Assembly: GCA_025463135.1 (NCBI GenBank)
Contig: JAOAPY010000039.1
Location: forward strand, 84,566 to 148,565
Length of the DNA: 64,000 nucleotides
Origin: Acidobacteriota bacterium
Lineage (GTDB): Bacteria > Acidobacteriota > Blastocatellia > Pyrinomonadales > Pyrinomonadaceae
Direction of reading: 5' to 3'
Shown: positions 18,145 to 28,710 of the stretch, in pieces
How positions within the stretch are numbered: position 1 is the first letter of the stretch
How the letters are laid out: the number at the start of each line of letters is the position of its first letter
Program-made: the position numbers and the translations under genes
The notes under the pieces: generated by a model
Databases searched by the model: none
Told to the model about the DNA's origin: nothing
Seen by the model: the letters and a program-made list of their open reading frames with translations, nothing else

Positions 18145-20568
18145 CTACTCGTACCTGAGCGCCGCCAGTGGATCGACTTTGGTTGCGCGTCGGGCCGGGA
18201 TGTAGCAAGCCAACAGCGCCACGATAAACAGCGAGCCGGTAACCACAGCGAACGTGACTGGATCGTTGGCGCGCACGTCATAAAGCAGACTGCTCAATAA
18301 TCGAGTCAGGCCCAGCGCGGCTACGACACCCAACCCCACGCCCGCTAACGCCAGCACCAGACCCTGCCGCAAAACCATCTTCAGTATGTCGGACGCTTGC
18401 GCACCCAGGGCCATGCGTATGCCGATGTGATGTGTTTGTTGGCTAACTGAATACGACACCACTCCGTAAATTCCGATCGATGCCAGCAGCAGCGCCACAC
18501 CGGCAAAGATGCCGATCAGCAGCGCCGGAAAGCGACGCATAAATGACGCCGGCGAACTGGAGATGATCTGTTCCATGGACTGCACGTTGAAGATGGCGAC
18601 GCCGGGCTCGAGGTTGCGGATTTCATTGCGGACAGATCCGGCCAACACGGTTGGATCGGCAGTGGTGCGGACGATTAGGCTCGCGGCTACAGAACTGTTT
18701 TGACGGAAGGGGTAGTAGAGGACCGGCTTGATGGCTTCATCCAGTCCGGTGATCTTTACATCGCCGACCACTCCGACTATCAGGTCCGGCTTCCCCTGGA
18801 TTCCGCTATAGTTCAACAGACGCCCGATGGGATCGCGGCCCGCAAAGACCCTGTCGGCCACACTCTTGCCGATAATAACGACGCCGGGAGCATCTGCCTT
18901 GTCGCGTTCATCGAACATGCGGCCGGCCACGAGCGCAATGCCCAGTATTTGAAAATAGCTATCGTTGACATTGCGAAAGTTGGCTTCGATTTCCTGTCCC
19001 GGCGGTGGAACGGGATCGCCCTCAATGTAGAAACGCGTTGTGTTGCCGCCGTTCAGCGGCAGAATATTTACCGTGCCCGTACCGGTCACTCCCGGCAGGG
19101 ATCGAATTCGCGCAGTCAGTTGCTGATTGAAATCTACTTGCCGGTTTGCTTCTGTGTATTTGGCGCCCGGAGCAATGACCGTCATGGTCAACAGGTTGTC
19201 AGTCTTAAAGCCGACATTTGCCTGCATCAGCCGCAGCAGGCTCTTCATCATTAGCCCGGCGCCCACCAGCAACACCACCGCCAGCGCAATCTCTGTCATC
19301 ACCAGGGCGCTGCGCAGATGATGTCCCGCGCCACCCGCGGTGTTGCGACCACCTTCCTTCAGGACTTCATTTAGATCGAGCCGTGACGATTGCAGCGCCG
19401 GCGCCAGACCGAAAACAAGTCCAGTCAAAAACGAAAGGCCGACCGAGAAAGCGAGGATGCCGGTGTCAATTTTCAAAGTCTTGAGGAAAGGCAAGGCGTT
19501 CAATTGGTTGTCCGGTAACGCCGCCACCAACGCACCGACGCCCCAGTAAGCGATTAGCAGTCCCACCACACCGCCCGCCAGCGACAGCAGCAACGATTCC
19601 GTCAGCAACTGTCGAATCACACGCGCGCGCGTCGCCCCCAGGGCAGCACGAATCGCAACTTCTTTCTGCCGCGTCAACGAACGCGTAAGCAGCAGGCTGG
19701 CCACGTTGGCACAGGCGATTAACAACACAAAGCCTACTGCCCCCAACAGGATCAGCAGTATCGGTTTCACCTGGCCCACCACCTGTTCCTGCAAAGGCAC
19801 AAGCGTCAATCCTGTTCCCGCATGCGACTCGTTGTGTTCCTTCTCAATGCGGGCGGCGATGAGGGCCAATGCCGACTGCGCCTGCGCCGCGCTCACGCCC
19901 GGCTTAAGCCTGCCAATGAGATTGGTGCCGTGCATGAAGCGCCGCGTCAGCTGGCCCTGATTCGGTTGATAGGGCAACCATAGATCGGCAGGTCTGAAGG
20001 CAAACTGAAAACTCGCGGGCAACACGCCGACCACCGTGTAACTGTCACCATTGATCGTCAGGGGCTTGCCAAGGATTCCGGCATCACCGCCAAAAAGTCT
20101 TTGCCACGCGCCATACGTCAGCACCGTTACGCGAGGGTTCCCCGGTTTGTCATCGCCGGGTTGAAACGTGCGACCGATGAGCGCGTCGACGCCGAGCACG
20201 GAAAAGAAGTTCGCGCTCGCCGCGGGCGCGCCGATACGTTCCGGTTCCGCGCGTCCGGTTAAGATGGCGCCGCCTCCCGTGTAAGCTGCGATACCCTCGC
20301 AGACCTGGTTCTGCTGATAGTCCTGATAATCCGGATACGAGAATTCGCGGCGCGCAAACTCTTTCTGCGGCGTGCTTTCAAAAAGATGATAAAGGCGTTC
20401 CGGTGACTTGTAAGGCAGCCCCCGCAACAAGCCCGCGTTCACCACGGTAAAGATCGCGGTGCTGGCGCCAATACCAAGCGCGAGCGTGATCACTGCGATC
20501 GCGGTAAAGCCCGGATGCTTGGCCAACGCGCGGAGACCGAAACGAATGTCTTTGATTATTGAATCCAT
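18145..20568 (-). CDS. ADOP-family duplicated permease (permease 6)
   Basis: 807 residues from the ATG at 20568 (GGGAGA eight bases upstream); an upstream ATG at 20607 would read the spacer. N-terminus MDSIIKDIRFGLRALAKHPGF. Core domain 1 carries the aromatic run SYPDYQDYQQNQVCEGIAAY. Before TM4 there is an extended LPDNQLNALPFLKTLKIDTG segment. Core domain 2 contains YIEGDPVPPPGQEIEANFRN. The second half has [16 protein letters not shown] with His-His where Glu is normal, a possible change at an ATPase contact. End [16 protein letters not shown]. The 541 bp spacer upstream of it is the largest in the array. Confidence 0.96.
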   Translation of the reverse strand: MDSIIKDIRFGLRALAKHPGFTAIAVITLALGIGASTAIFTVVNAGLLRGLPYKSPERLYHLFESTPQKEFARREFSYPDYQDYQQNQVCEGIAAYTGGGAILTGRAEPERIGAPAASANFFSVLGVDALIGRTFQPGDDKPGNPRVTVLTYGAWQRLFGGDAGILGKPLTINGDSYTVVGVLPASFQFAFRPADLWLPYQPNQGQLTRRFMHGTNLIGRLKPGVSAAQAQSALALIAARIEKEHNESHAGTGLTLVPLQEQVVGQVKPILLILLGAVGFVLLIACANVASLLLTRSLTRQKEVAIRAALGATRARVIRQLLTESLLLSLAGGVVGLLIAYWGVGALVAALPDNQLNALPFLKTLKIDTGILAFSVGLSFLTGLVFGLAPALQSSRLDLNEVLKEGGRNTAGGAGHHLRSALVMTEIALAVVLLVGAGLMMKSLLRLMQANVGFKTDNLLTMTVIAPGAKYTEANRQVDFNQQLTARIRSLPGVTGTGTVNILPLNGGNTTRFYIEGDPVPPPGQEIEANFRNVNDSYFQILGIALVAGRMFDERDKADAPGVVIIGKSVADRVFAGRDPIGRLLNYSGIQGKPDLIVGVVGDVKITGLDEAIKPVLYYPFRQNSSVAASLIVRTTADPTVLAGSVRNEIRNLEPGVAIFNVQSMEQIISSSPASFMRRFPALLIGIFAGVALLLASIGIYGVVSYSVSQQTHHIGIRMALGAQASDILKMVLRQGLVLALAGVGLGVVAALGLTRLLSSLLYDVRANDPVTFAVVTGSLFIVALLACYIPARRATKVDPLAALRYE

Positions 20569-21109
20569 GAATTCTCTCCCTGGGACCGCTCGCATACTGA
20601 TGTTCAAGAAGGTCTTTGGACTTTGGTCTTTGGACTTAGGGTCTTTGGTCTTTGGATCTTTGGTCTTTGGGTCTTAGTTCTTAGTTCTTAGTTCTTAAAA
20701 GGGGGTTCCTGGTTCTTTGCCCTTTGCCCTTTGCCCTTTGCCCTTTGCCCTTTGCTCTTTGCTCTTTGGTTTCATCTCATTCTCACCCGGTTTCAACCGG
20801 GTGATACTCATGCGCCATTTTTTGATCAACCGTTTCAACGGTTTCCCCAGCACGCAACGTGAAGCGACTCTGACTGACCTCAGGAAACCGTTGAAACGGT
20901 TCAGAGTTACGAGAGCCGGCTCGCTCCACCCGGTTGAAACCGGGTGAGAATGAGATGAAACCAAAGAGCAAAGGGCAAAGAGCAAAGACCCTAAGACTTG
21001 AGACCAAACAACCAAGAACTGAGAATTGAAAACTGAAAACTAAGAACGAACCCGAACTAACACCCAAAGACCAAAGACCAAAGTCCCAAGTCCAACCCCC
21101 AAGACCTTC
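20569..21109. repeat. 541 bp nested palindromic spacer between permeases 6 and 7 (types C, A, D, E)
   Basis: No gene. From the left: half a type C unit (20580-20595); A tracts 20606-20700; a tandem heptamer array of about eight CCCTTTG/CTCTTTG units (20713-20769); D (20773-20804); E (20828-20844); E reversed (20885-20901); D reversed (20927-20956); returning CCAAAGA-type tracts (20957-21105). The arms around the centre match over about 58 bases with two differences, so one strand can fold into a very long hairpin. Confidence 0.88.
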
Positions 21110-23575
21110 TTACTCGTACCGTAGCGACACTACCGGGTCGACTTTCGTCGCGCGTCTTCCGGGAACGTAACAGGCAACCAGCGCCACGGCCGTAAGCAGC
21201 AGCGCAATGCTGACAAAGGTCAGGGGATCGGTTGGCTCTATTCCGAAGAGCATCGATGCCATCAAGCGCGTCAGACCGAACGCCCCCACCAAACCAATAC
21301 CTACTCCAATCAACGCCAGCGTCATTCCATGTCCGATGATCAGCTTGAACACATCGCGCGATTGCGCGCCGATAGCCATGCGAATACCGATCTCGTGCGT
21401 GCGCTGCGTGACGGAGTAGGACATCACTCCGTAAATCCCGACAACGGCCAACACTAAGGCGATGCCGGCAAACAGACTCAGCAGCGTGAGGTTCAAACGT
21501 TCTCCCGCCACCGACTCGGATCGAATCTCGGCCATTGTCCGCACGCTATAGATTGGTTGATCGGGGTCAATTTGTTTGACCTGCTGACGAATAGCAGCCA
21601 CCACCTGGTTGGGCTCAGCTGAGCCTTTGACGATGACCGTCATATCGGCGCTGGGGATCTGCAAAAACGGAAAGTAGCCTTGCACGCGTTTCGAATCCTG
21701 GCCCAGGCCTTCCATTTTCACTCGTCCGACGACACCTACGACGGTGAGCGTGAACGGCTTTTCATCGGTGCCCATTTTGATGCGCTTGCCCACGGCATCT
21801 TCGTTGGGCCAGAAGCGGCGCGCGAACTCTTCATCGATGATCAGGGAATTGACACCAGCCAGCTCTTTTTCTTCGTCGTTGTATTTGCTTAGGTCTTTGC
21901 CGGCCAGGAAAGAACGATCGTCGCGGTCGGTGAAATAACGTCCACTCTTCAGGGGAATGCTCATGGCCCGGAAATAATCCGGAGTCACCAGGCAAGCTTC
22001 CATCAACGGCGTCTGATCGCGTGGAGGCCGCGGCCGGTCATCGACCACGAACCCCGTTTGCCAGCCATTGTTTCCGAGCGGCAAGCCTGAAGCAGCGGCG
22101 GTTGATTCGACCCCGGGCAGGCCACGAAGGTTTTCCAGCAGGCGCTTGTAAAAATCCTCCTGCTGCACGTTGGCTTTGTATTTCTTTTCCGGCAACGAGA
22201 CGCTAAAGCTGGTCAGGTGCTCGTAAGAAAAACCCGGATTGACTTTCTGCAAACGATAAAAGCTGCGAATCATCAAGCCCGCGCCAATCAGCAGCACCAG
22301 CGTCGTGGCAACTTCGACCACCACCAGCGAACTGCGCAGCCAATGTCGTCGCGAGGTGCCGCGTCCCGTCTCCTTTAACGTCTCGTGTACGTCAACCACG
22401 CCTGCCTGCAGTGCGGGCACCAGGCCGAACAGCAGCCCGGTTACAAAAGAAACGCCAAGGGTGAAAGCCATCACGCGCCAATCCAGGCCAATCTCTTTCG
22501 AGCGCGGAATGGCGTTGGGACTTATGTAGAGAATGAGTTCGATGCCCCAACGCGCCAGCAACAACCCCAGCGAGCCTCCGATCAATCCCAGCAAAACGCT
22601 TTCGGTAAGTAACTGACGCGCGATGCGCCAGCGACCCGCACCCATGGCCGCGCGAATCGCCATCTCTTTCTGGCGCGCGGTGGCGCGGGCCAAAAGCAGG
22701 TTGGCGATGTTGGCGCAGGCAATCAACAGCACGAACCCGACCGCGGCAAACAATACCCACAGGGGGCGGCGAATATCGCTTACGAATATTTCCAGCAGCG
22801 GTCGCACGCCAACGCCATTGCCGGCATTCGAGTCGGTGTATTGCTTCTCGAGATTCGCGCCGATCAAGTCCATCTCAGCGCGGGCCGCGGCCAGCGTAAC
22901 GCCGGGCTTGAGGCGCGCCACTCCATACAAGCCCGGATGGTTTCCGCGCTGCAGCCAGCTCGACTGTCCGGAAAGCTGGCCCACCGGAACCCACATCTCG
23001 ACGCGACTGGGCAATTGATAATCCTGCGGCATGATGCCGATCACGGTGTAGGCCTTGCCGTTGAGCGTGATTGGTTTATTCAGGATGCTGGTCTGCCCGC
23101 CAAAACGTCTTTGCCACAACGGATAACTCAACAGCACCACCGGTTCGCCGCCCGGCTTGTCTTCATCATTCGTAAACAGACGACCCAACGCGGCATTGAC
23201 CCGCAAAGCGGAGAAGAAATCGGCAGATACCTGACCGGTGATGATGCGTTCCGCTTCACCCGCGCCCGTCAGGTTGTAACTGCTGCGGTTGTAGACGCCG
23301 ATTTTTTCGAAGACCTTGTTCTGGTTTCTCCAATCAGAGAAGTTGGGATAGGAAACCGAGATCTCATCCATGGCCTTGCTGGTTTCATTCAGGAACACCA
23401 GGCGATCGGGTTCTGGAAAAGGTAAGGGTCGCAAGAGCACCGCGTTCACTACGCTGAAGATGGCCGTATTGGCGCCGATGCCCAGCGCCAGCGCCAGTAT
23501 CACCACAAACGTGATGCCGGGGTTCTTGAGTAACACGCGAGCGCCGTAACGCAAGTCATTTAAGAAACTGGTCAT
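21110..23575 (-). CDS. ADOP-family duplicated permease (permease 7)
   Basis: 821 residues from the ATG at 23575, which has AGGAGG six bases upstream; an ATG at 23641 would translate heptamer-tract sequence ([10 protein letters not shown]). It differs from its neighbours by an acidic/basic insert of about 20 residues in core domain 2, running [20 protein letters not shown], just before the [15 protein letters not shown] turn. Docking stretches [13 protein letters not shown] and [14 protein letters not shown] are both present. The end is [18 protein letters not shown], with Gly in place of the usual Ala before RRAT. Complete; substrate unknown. Confidence 0.96.
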   Translation of the reverse strand: MTSFLNDLRYGARVLLKNPGITFVVILALALGIGANTAIFSVVNAVLLRPLPFPEPDRLVFLNETSKAMDEISVSYPNFSDWRNQNKVFEKIGVYNRSSYNLTGAGEAERIITGQVSADFFSALRVNAALGRLFTNDEDKPGGEPVVLLSYPLWQRRFGGQTSILNKPITLNGKAYTVIGIMPQDYQLPSRVEMWVPVGQLSGQSSWLQRGNHPGLYGVARLKPGVTLAAARAEMDLIGANLEKQYTDSNAGNGVGVRPLLEIFVSDIRRPLWVLFAAVGFVLLIACANIANLLLARATARQKEMAIRAAMGAGRWRIARQLLTESVLLGLIGGSLGLLLARWGIELILYISPNAIPRSKEIGLDWRVMAFTLGVSFVTGLLFGLVPALQAGVVDVHETLKETGRGTSRRHWLRSSLVVVEVATTLVLLIGAGLMIRSFYRLQKVNPGFSYEHLTSFSVSLPEKKYKANVQQEDFYKRLLENLRGLPGVESTAAASGLPLGNNGWQTGFVVDDRPRPPRDQTPLMEACLVTPDYFRAMSIPLKSGRYFTDRDDRSFLAGKDLSKYNDEEKELAGVNSLIIDEEFARRFWPNEDAVGKRIKMGTDEKPFTLTVVGVVGRVKMEGLGQDSKRVQGYFPFLQIPSADMTVIVKGSAEPNQVVAAIRQQVKQIDPDQPIYSVRTMAEIRSESVAGERLNLTLLSLFAGIALVLAVVGIYGVMSYSVTQRTHEIGIRMAIGAQSRDVFKLIIGHGMTLALIGVGIGLVGAFGLTRLMASMLFGIEPTDPLTFVSIALLLTAVALVACYVPGRRATKVDPVVSLRYE

Positions 23576-23714
23576 GATGCCCTCCTTTGGTCTTGGGTCT
23601 TTGGTCTTTGGTCCTGAGGTCTTTTCACTAATAGGTTTCAAGCTCTACAGGGAGAACTAAGAACCAAGAACTAAAGATCCAAAAACCAAAGACCAAAGAC
23701 CAAAGACCCAAGAC
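23576..23714. repeat. Spacer with facing type A tracts (permeases 7/8)
   Basis: 23584-23614 reads as repeated GGTCTT(T)GG units; 23653-23714 returns as CCAAGAA, CCAAAAACCAAAGACC and similar. The arms can pair around a loop of about 38 bases. No D or E palindrome in this spacer. The left tract begins just upstream of the Shine-Dalgarno of permease 7. Confidence 0.8.
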
Positions 23715-26117
23715 CTACTCATACCGCAACGCCACCAGCGGATCGACTTTCGTCGCGCGCCGTGCCGGTATCAGACAAGCGCCCAGCGCTACTGCCGCCA
23801 ACACAAGTGGAATCGCTATGAACGTCAAGCTGTCGGTCGCACTCACTTCGTAAAGCAAACTGGACATGAACTGCGTCAGCCAGAACGCGCCGAACAGTCC
23901 GACCGCGATGCCTGCAAGCGCCGGCGCCATGCCCTGCTGAACAATCATCCGCAGAACATCCGACGCCTGCGCGCCCAGCGCCATGCGTATGCCTAGCTCG
24001 TGCGTGCGGGCCGTAACCGCATCGCTCATTACGGCGTAAATCCCAACCACGGCCAGGATCAAAGCCACCGCGGCGAATACACCCAACAGCAGCATGTTAA
24101 AACGCTGCTGCTCGAGGCCCTCGGAAATAACTTCTTCCATGCTTCTGATTTCCGCCACCGGCAAATTTTTATCTATTGCCCAGACCTGATTCTCAATCGC
24201 GGTCACCAATTGCAATGGATCACCGTTGCTGCGGACCACCAGGGTCAGACCGCGCGGTCCTGCTTGCTGAAGATGCGGAAGATACATCTCAGCATTCGGC
24301 TCCCCGGTCCATTCGTCCTGCTTCAAATCTTTTACGACGCCGACGATCTCGCGCGGGCTGGTTTCGTCTGTGACAAAGATTCTTTTTCCCAGCGGCTCTT
24401 CACCGGGCCAATAGCGCCGCGCGAATTGTTGATTGACGATCACCACGCCGGGCGAGGCTTCGTTGTCGCGGGCGCTGAAGTCACGGCCATTGAGCAGCGT
24501 GGCGCTCATCGTGCGAAAATAATTGGGCCGCACGATGCGATAAACCGCACCCTGCTTTTGACCCGGCAGGGGCGCGGGTTGACCCTGAATGGTAAAAGGA
24601 ACAGTCCAGACGTCGCCCCCCAGGGGCAAATGGTTGATCGCGCTTGCGGACTGCACGCCCGGCAAAGAATCAATCCGTTCCATTAACTGATTGAAAAAAG
24701 CAATTCGCTTCGGCGCCGTCGCATGCTCCGAGCCGGCCAGTGAAATGGTCATCGTCAGCAAATTGCCCGCGTTGAAACCCGGATCGACCGACAGCAGTCG
24801 CGCAAAACTTCTGACCATCAATCCGCCGCCAACCAACAGCATCAGGGCCAGGGCTACTTCTGAAACCACCAGCAGGCGGCGCGCGCGACTGCGTCCCTTA
24901 CCGACAGTCGAACCGCGGCTTCCTTCTTTCAATGAGTCGTTGAAATTCCCCTTCAAGGTTTGCAGCACCGGCGCGAGACCAAAAAGGACGCCGGTCAGTA
25001 CCGAAAGCCCGAGTGTGAAAAGGAGGATGCGGCCATCGAGGCTAATGGTTTGTACGCGCGGCAGATTCGTGGGACCGAAAGCAACGAGCGCCTTAACACC
25101 CAGCAGAGCTAGCGCTAATCCAAACGCGCCGCCAATCAGCGCGATCATCAAGCTTTCTGTCAGCAACTGGCGGGCAATGCGACGACCACTGGCGCCCAAC
25201 GCCGTGCGCACCGCGATCTCTTTTTGCCGCGCGCTGGCCCGCGCCATCATCAAGTTCGCGACATTGGCGCAGGCGATCAAAAGTACGAAGCCTACGGCGC
25301 CAAACAGGATCATCAGCGCCCGGCGGGTTTTGCCCACGACCTTTTCATGCAGCGGATCGACCGACAGGGCGAGCCCTTTGTTTGTTTCGGGATATTCCTG
25401 CTCGAGCCTTCTGAAGATCGTGGCTGCTTCCGCCTGGGCCTGTTCGCGGCTTACGCCAGTTTTCAGACGGGCGAAGACTCGCAACGATTGACCGCCGCGA
25501 TCGCCGGCGCGCGCGGCGAGGTTCAGTGGTGTCCATAGTTCGGCACGCGTGGCCCAGAACGGCGCGAATTGAAACTCCGGGGGCATGACGCCGATGATGG
25601 TGTAGCCCTCGCCGTCAAAATTGATCTGCTGTCCGATGACGCCGGCGTCACTGCCAAAGCGTCGCTGCCAGTGCCGGTTGCTGAGTACTACAATATGATC
25701 GCTGCCCGTTTGATCCTCTCCGTTGTGAAAAGTTCGCCCCAGGATCGGATTGACGCCCAGCAGGCGAAACATCTCGCCGGTCAATTGCAGTCCACGCAGA
25801 TGCTCAGGCTGATCTCTCCCAGTGAGATTCGGTTCCCACCATTGCGCTGCCGCAATCGCGGCAAAGCTTTGACTTTGCTTTGCCAGGTCCAGAAAGTTGG
25901 CCGGCGCCACCGGCTTTGAACCTTCGTGCAGGATTGTTACCAACTGTCCCGCGTCCTGATAAGGCAACGGCCGCAGGAGCACGGCATTGATTACGGAAAA
26001 GATTGCCGTGTTGGCGCCAATACCGAGAGCCAAAGCGAGCACAGCCACGAAGGTGAAGCTGCGATGCTTGAGCATCATGCGAACCGCGTAGCGTGCATCC
26101 TTGATAAAGTTTTCCAT
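23715..26117 (-). CDS. ADOP-family duplicated permease (permease 8)
   Basis: 800 residues; ATG at 26117 behind GGGAAGAT. N-terminus MENFIKDARYAVRMMLKHRSF. Core domain 1 is compact (SKPVAPANFLDLAKQSQSFA), with AAAQWWEPNLTGRDQPEHLRG. The second FtsX unit deviates: [26 protein letters not shown], where the family has [20 protein letters not shown]. The second periplasmic domain is also short, with MLLNGRDFSARDNEASPG in the usual redox-like turn position. End [20 protein letters not shown]. Spacers on both sides are repeats, type A downstream and type C upstream. No frameshift or truncation. Confidence 0.96.
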   Translation of the reverse strand: MENFIKDARYAVRMMLKHRSFTFVAVLALALGIGANTAIFSVINAVLLRPLPYQDAGQLVTILHEGSKPVAPANFLDLAKQSQSFAAIAAAQWWEPNLTGRDQPEHLRGLQLTGEMFRLLGVNPILGRTFHNGEDQTGSDHIVVLSNRHWQRRFGSDAGVIGQQINFDGEGYTIIGVMPPEFQFAPFWATRAELWTPLNLAARAGDRGGQSLRVFARLKTGVSREQAQAEAATIFRRLEQEYPETNKGLALSVDPLHEKVVGKTRRALMILFGAVGFVLLIACANVANLMMARASARQKEIAVRTALGASGRRIARQLLTESLMIALIGGAFGLALALLGVKALVAFGPTNLPRVQTISLDGRILLFTLGLSVLTGVLFGLAPVLQTLKGNFNDSLKEGSRGSTVGKGRSRARRLLVVSEVALALMLLVGGGLMVRSFARLLSVDPGFNAGNLLTMTISLAGSEHATAPKRIAFFNQLMERIDSLPGVQSASAINHLPLGGDVWTVPFTIQGQPAPLPGQKQGAVYRIVRPNYFRTMSATLLNGRDFSARDNEASPGVVIVNQQFARRYWPGEEPLGKRIFVTDETSPREIVGVVKDLKQDEWTGEPNAEMYLPHLQQAGPRGLTLVVRSNGDPLQLVTAIENQVWAIDKNLPVAEIRSMEEVISEGLEQQRFNMLLLGVFAAVALILAVVGIYAVMSDAVTARTHELGIRMALGAQASDVLRMIVQQGMAPALAGIAVGLFGAFWLTQFMSSLLYEVSATDSLTFIAIPLVLAAVALGACLIPARRATKVDPLVALRYE

Positions 26118-26130
26118 ATCTTCCCACCTG

Positions 26131-26255
26131 GGACCGCACGCGTCCCGCGTGCCGAAGTTTCCAAAGCTGCCCTGCTAAGATTTCGATGCCTCTGGCGCAA
26201 AGGGGCAGCACGCAGGATGCGTGCGGTCCCAGGCTACTCGTCCCAGGCTACTCGT
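26131..26255. repeat. Inverted type C pair plus 14 bp tandem duplication at the stop of permease 9
   Basis: 26131-26152 (GGAC then CGCACGCGTCCCGCGTGC) faces 26208-26229 (reverse unit). Next to the right unit CCCAGGCTACTCGT is present twice in tandem, 26228-26241 and 26242-26255; the second copy contains the TAG stop and last codon of permease 9. This looks like a target or slippage duplication at the insertion point. Confidence 0.85.
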
Positions 26256-28695
26256 ACCTTAGCGCCACCAGCGGATCTACTTTTGTCGCGCGCCGCGCCG
26301 GAACGTAACACGCAAGCAGCGCCACCGCTGCCAGCACGATAACGACAGCCGAATATGTCAACGGATCGGTCGGCGTGATCTCGAAGAGCAGACTGTGCAT
26401 CAAGCGCGTCAAAGCAAACGCGCCACCCAACCCAATTACGGTGCCGACGATCAGGAGTACGAATCCCTGGCTGAAGACCAACTTCAGGACATGTCTTCGC
26501 TGCGCGCCCAGCGCCATGCGCACTCCAATTTCCTGCGTCCGTTGCGCCACCGAATAGGCCATCACGCCATAGATGCCAATGGCCGCGAGGAACAACGCGA
26601 TGGCCGAGAAAGTCGCCAGCAGCAGAGACAAAAAGCGCGGTTGCACCATCGATCGTCCCACCACTTCACTCATTGGCCGGAGCCCATAAACCGGCAAGCT
26701 GGGATCGACTTCGCGCACGGCATTGCGAATGCCGGCGGCCAGTGACTGTGGATCGCCGTCCGTGCGCACTACAAAATTCATGTTGGTGTTGAGACCGAAC
26801 TGCGCGATTTGATGTGCCTGTAAATAGAGTTCCGGCCCGGCCGGCTTATCCATGCCGGCGTTTTTGGTGTCTTCGACTACGCCGATGATGGTGGACCAGA
26901 CTTTCGGATCGGCGAATCCGGGATTCACACGCCGGCCAATCGGGCTGCCTTTCCAAAAACGTTTGGCGAGGGCCTGGTTGACGACGACCACTCGCTGCGC
27001 GTTGTCGGCATCGTCGCCCGGCTGAAAGGTGCGCCCTTCAATCGTGCGAATCTTCATCGTCTGAAAGTAGTCGTTGCCGACGACATTCCAGTAATCGACA
27101 TTCTGGGCCGGACCATCAGGTGTTCTTTGATAACCTTCGATCTCCGTGTCGTTGGCATTGATGCGACGCAGCGGCGGCAGACCTCCCGCGAGCGATGCCG
27201 ATTTCGCTCCCGGCAAACTCGCCAGCCGTTGTTCCAAAGTAGTGACAAAACGCAGGCGATCGGGATTCTGATATTTCGCCGCGGGCAGGTTGAGGCTGAA
27301 GCTGGCCACGCCGGCGGGCTCAAATCCGACATTGACCTTTTGCAGTTTCCAAAAAGCGCGAATCATCAAGCCCGAGCCAACCACCAGCACAACGGCGAGT
27401 GCGATCTCAGTCACGACCAGTACCTTGCGCAAGGTTTGCCCGCCCACTCCTATCGCTCTCTGCCCGGCGCCCCTGATCCAATTGGCAAGATTGCGTTCAC
27501 GAATCTGCGCCAGCGGAGCCAGTCCAAACAGGAAGACCGCAAAGACCGATACACCGAGGGTGAACGCCAACACGCGCAGGTCCACATGTATCTCACCCGT
27601 GCGCGGCACACTGTCAGGAGCAAACAGCAACAGCAGTTTCAAACCAAAGAATGCCAGCAACGTACCCAACGTCGTGGCCAGCAATACGAGCACGAAGCCT
27701 TCGGCGATAAACTGCCGCACCATGCGTCGCATGCCGGCGCCCAGCGCCAATCGCACCGCGAACTCGCGATGCCTTGCTTCAGCTCGAGCCAGCAGCAGGT
27801 TCGCTACATTCACGCAGGCGATGAGCAGCACAAATCCCACTGCGCCCATCAGCATCAGCACCGCCAGGCGCGCCGAACCGACGACGTCTTCATGCAGAGG
27901 GAGCAACAACACCGGATGCCTTTGCTCATCCAACAAATGCTGCGCGCGATTCTCACTCTTCCAACCGGCCATCAGCGTACTGAGCTCTGATTTAGCTTGC
28001 TGAATACCGACGCCCGGTTTGAGCCGTCCGATTACGGAAAGAAAGTGCGAGCCACGCGCGCGAGTATTGGATGGATCGAGTTGCAGTGGCAGCATCAACT
28101 CGACTTGATCGTTACTGCCGGGAGGAAAAGCAAAATCGCGCGGCAGCACGCCGATCACCGTGGTGGGTTGCGCGTTGACCTGGATTTGTTTGCCGATAAT
28201 TCCGCTTTCACCGCCAAAGGCGCGCTGCCATAGGCCGTGAGAGATCAGCGCCACATTGGGCCCGCCATTAAGATCTTCTTCCGCGGTGAAGTTGCGGCCC
28301 AACTCGGGTTGTACGCCCAGCGTGTCAAGCAAACCTTTCGTGACGGCGGCCGAGGTCACCCGCAGCGGCTCGCTATTCGTGCCCACGTTCTGGCCACCGG
28401 CGGCCCAGCCGCCGATCGCCTCCCAGGATTTGGAGTCTGTTTGAATGTCGAGAAGCTCAGGCGGCGAAAGCCAGAATTTCTTCAACTGCATCGTCGGAAA
28501 TTCGCTGTAGATGCGCACCAATTGGTTGGGCTCACGAAAAGGCAGCGGGCGCAACAGCACCGAATTCACAACGCTGAAGATGGCCGTGTTCGCGCCGATA
28601 CCCAGGGCCAGCGTGATGACGGCAACGGCGGTAAAGCCCGGTTTTTTGCGCAGCATCCGCAGGGCGTATCGCAGGTCATGCCAGAAGGTTTCCAT
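26248..28695 (-). CDS. ADOP-family duplicated permease (permease 9)
   Basis: 815 residues; ATG at 28695 behind AAAGGAAGCAT. Only 15 bases separate it from the stop of permease 10, the one spacer in the array without a repeat, so the two are almost surely co-transcribed. The cytoplasmic linker between the halves differs from all others: [20 protein letters not shown] replaces the LxExLKEGGR motif. Core domain 1 starts [22 protein letters not shown]2 reads [23 protein letters not shown]. Docking stretches [13 protein letters not shown] and [13 protein letters not shown] are present. End [20 protein letters not shown]. Confidence 0.96.
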   Translation of the reverse strand: METFWHDLRYALRMLRKKPGFTAVAVITLALGIGANTAIFSVVNSVLLRPLPFREPNQLVRIYSEFPTMQLKKFWLSPPELLDIQTDSKSWEAIGGWAAGGQNVGTNSEPLRVTSAAVTKGLLDTLGVQPELGRNFTAEEDLNGGPNVALISHGLWQRAFGGESGIIGKQIQVNAQPTTVIGVLPRDFAFPPGSNDQVELMLPLQLDPSNTRARGSHFLSVIGRLKPGVGIQQAKSELSTLMAGWKSENRAQHLLDEQRHPVLLLPLHEDVVGSARLAVLMLMGAVGFVLLIACVNVANLLLARAEARHREFAVRLALGAGMRRMVRQFIAEGFVLVLLATTLGTLLAFFGLKLLLLFAPDSVPRTGEIHVDLRVLAFTLGVSVFAVFLFGLAPLAQIRERNLANWIRGAGQRAIGVGGQTLRKVLVVTEIALAVVLVVGSGLMIRAFWKLQKVNVGFEPAGVASFSLNLPAAKYQNPDRLRFVTTLEQRLASLPGAKSASLAGGLPPLRRINANDTEIEGYQRTPDGPAQNVDYWNVVGNDYFQTMKIRTIEGRTFQPGDDADNAQRVVVVNQALAKRFWKGSPIGRRVNPGFADPKVWSTIIGVVEDTKNAGMDKPAGPELYLQAHQIAQFGLNTNMNFVVRTDGDPQSLAAGIRNAVREVDPSLPVYGLRPMSEVVGRSMVQPRFLSLLLATFSAIALFLAAIGIYGVMAYSVAQRTQEIGVRMALGAQRRHVLKLVFSQGFVLLIVGTVIGLGGAFALTRLMHSLLFEITPTDPLTYSAVVIVLAAVALLACYVPARRATKVDPLVALRYE

Positions 28696-28710
28696 ATGCT
28701 TCCTTTCTAT

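Noticed and set aside
20606..21105. CRISPR-like array in the heptamer-rich spacer
   Set aside because: Repeats are 7-base words without spacers of constant length, and the larger units are palindromes in mirrored order. No cas genes nearby.
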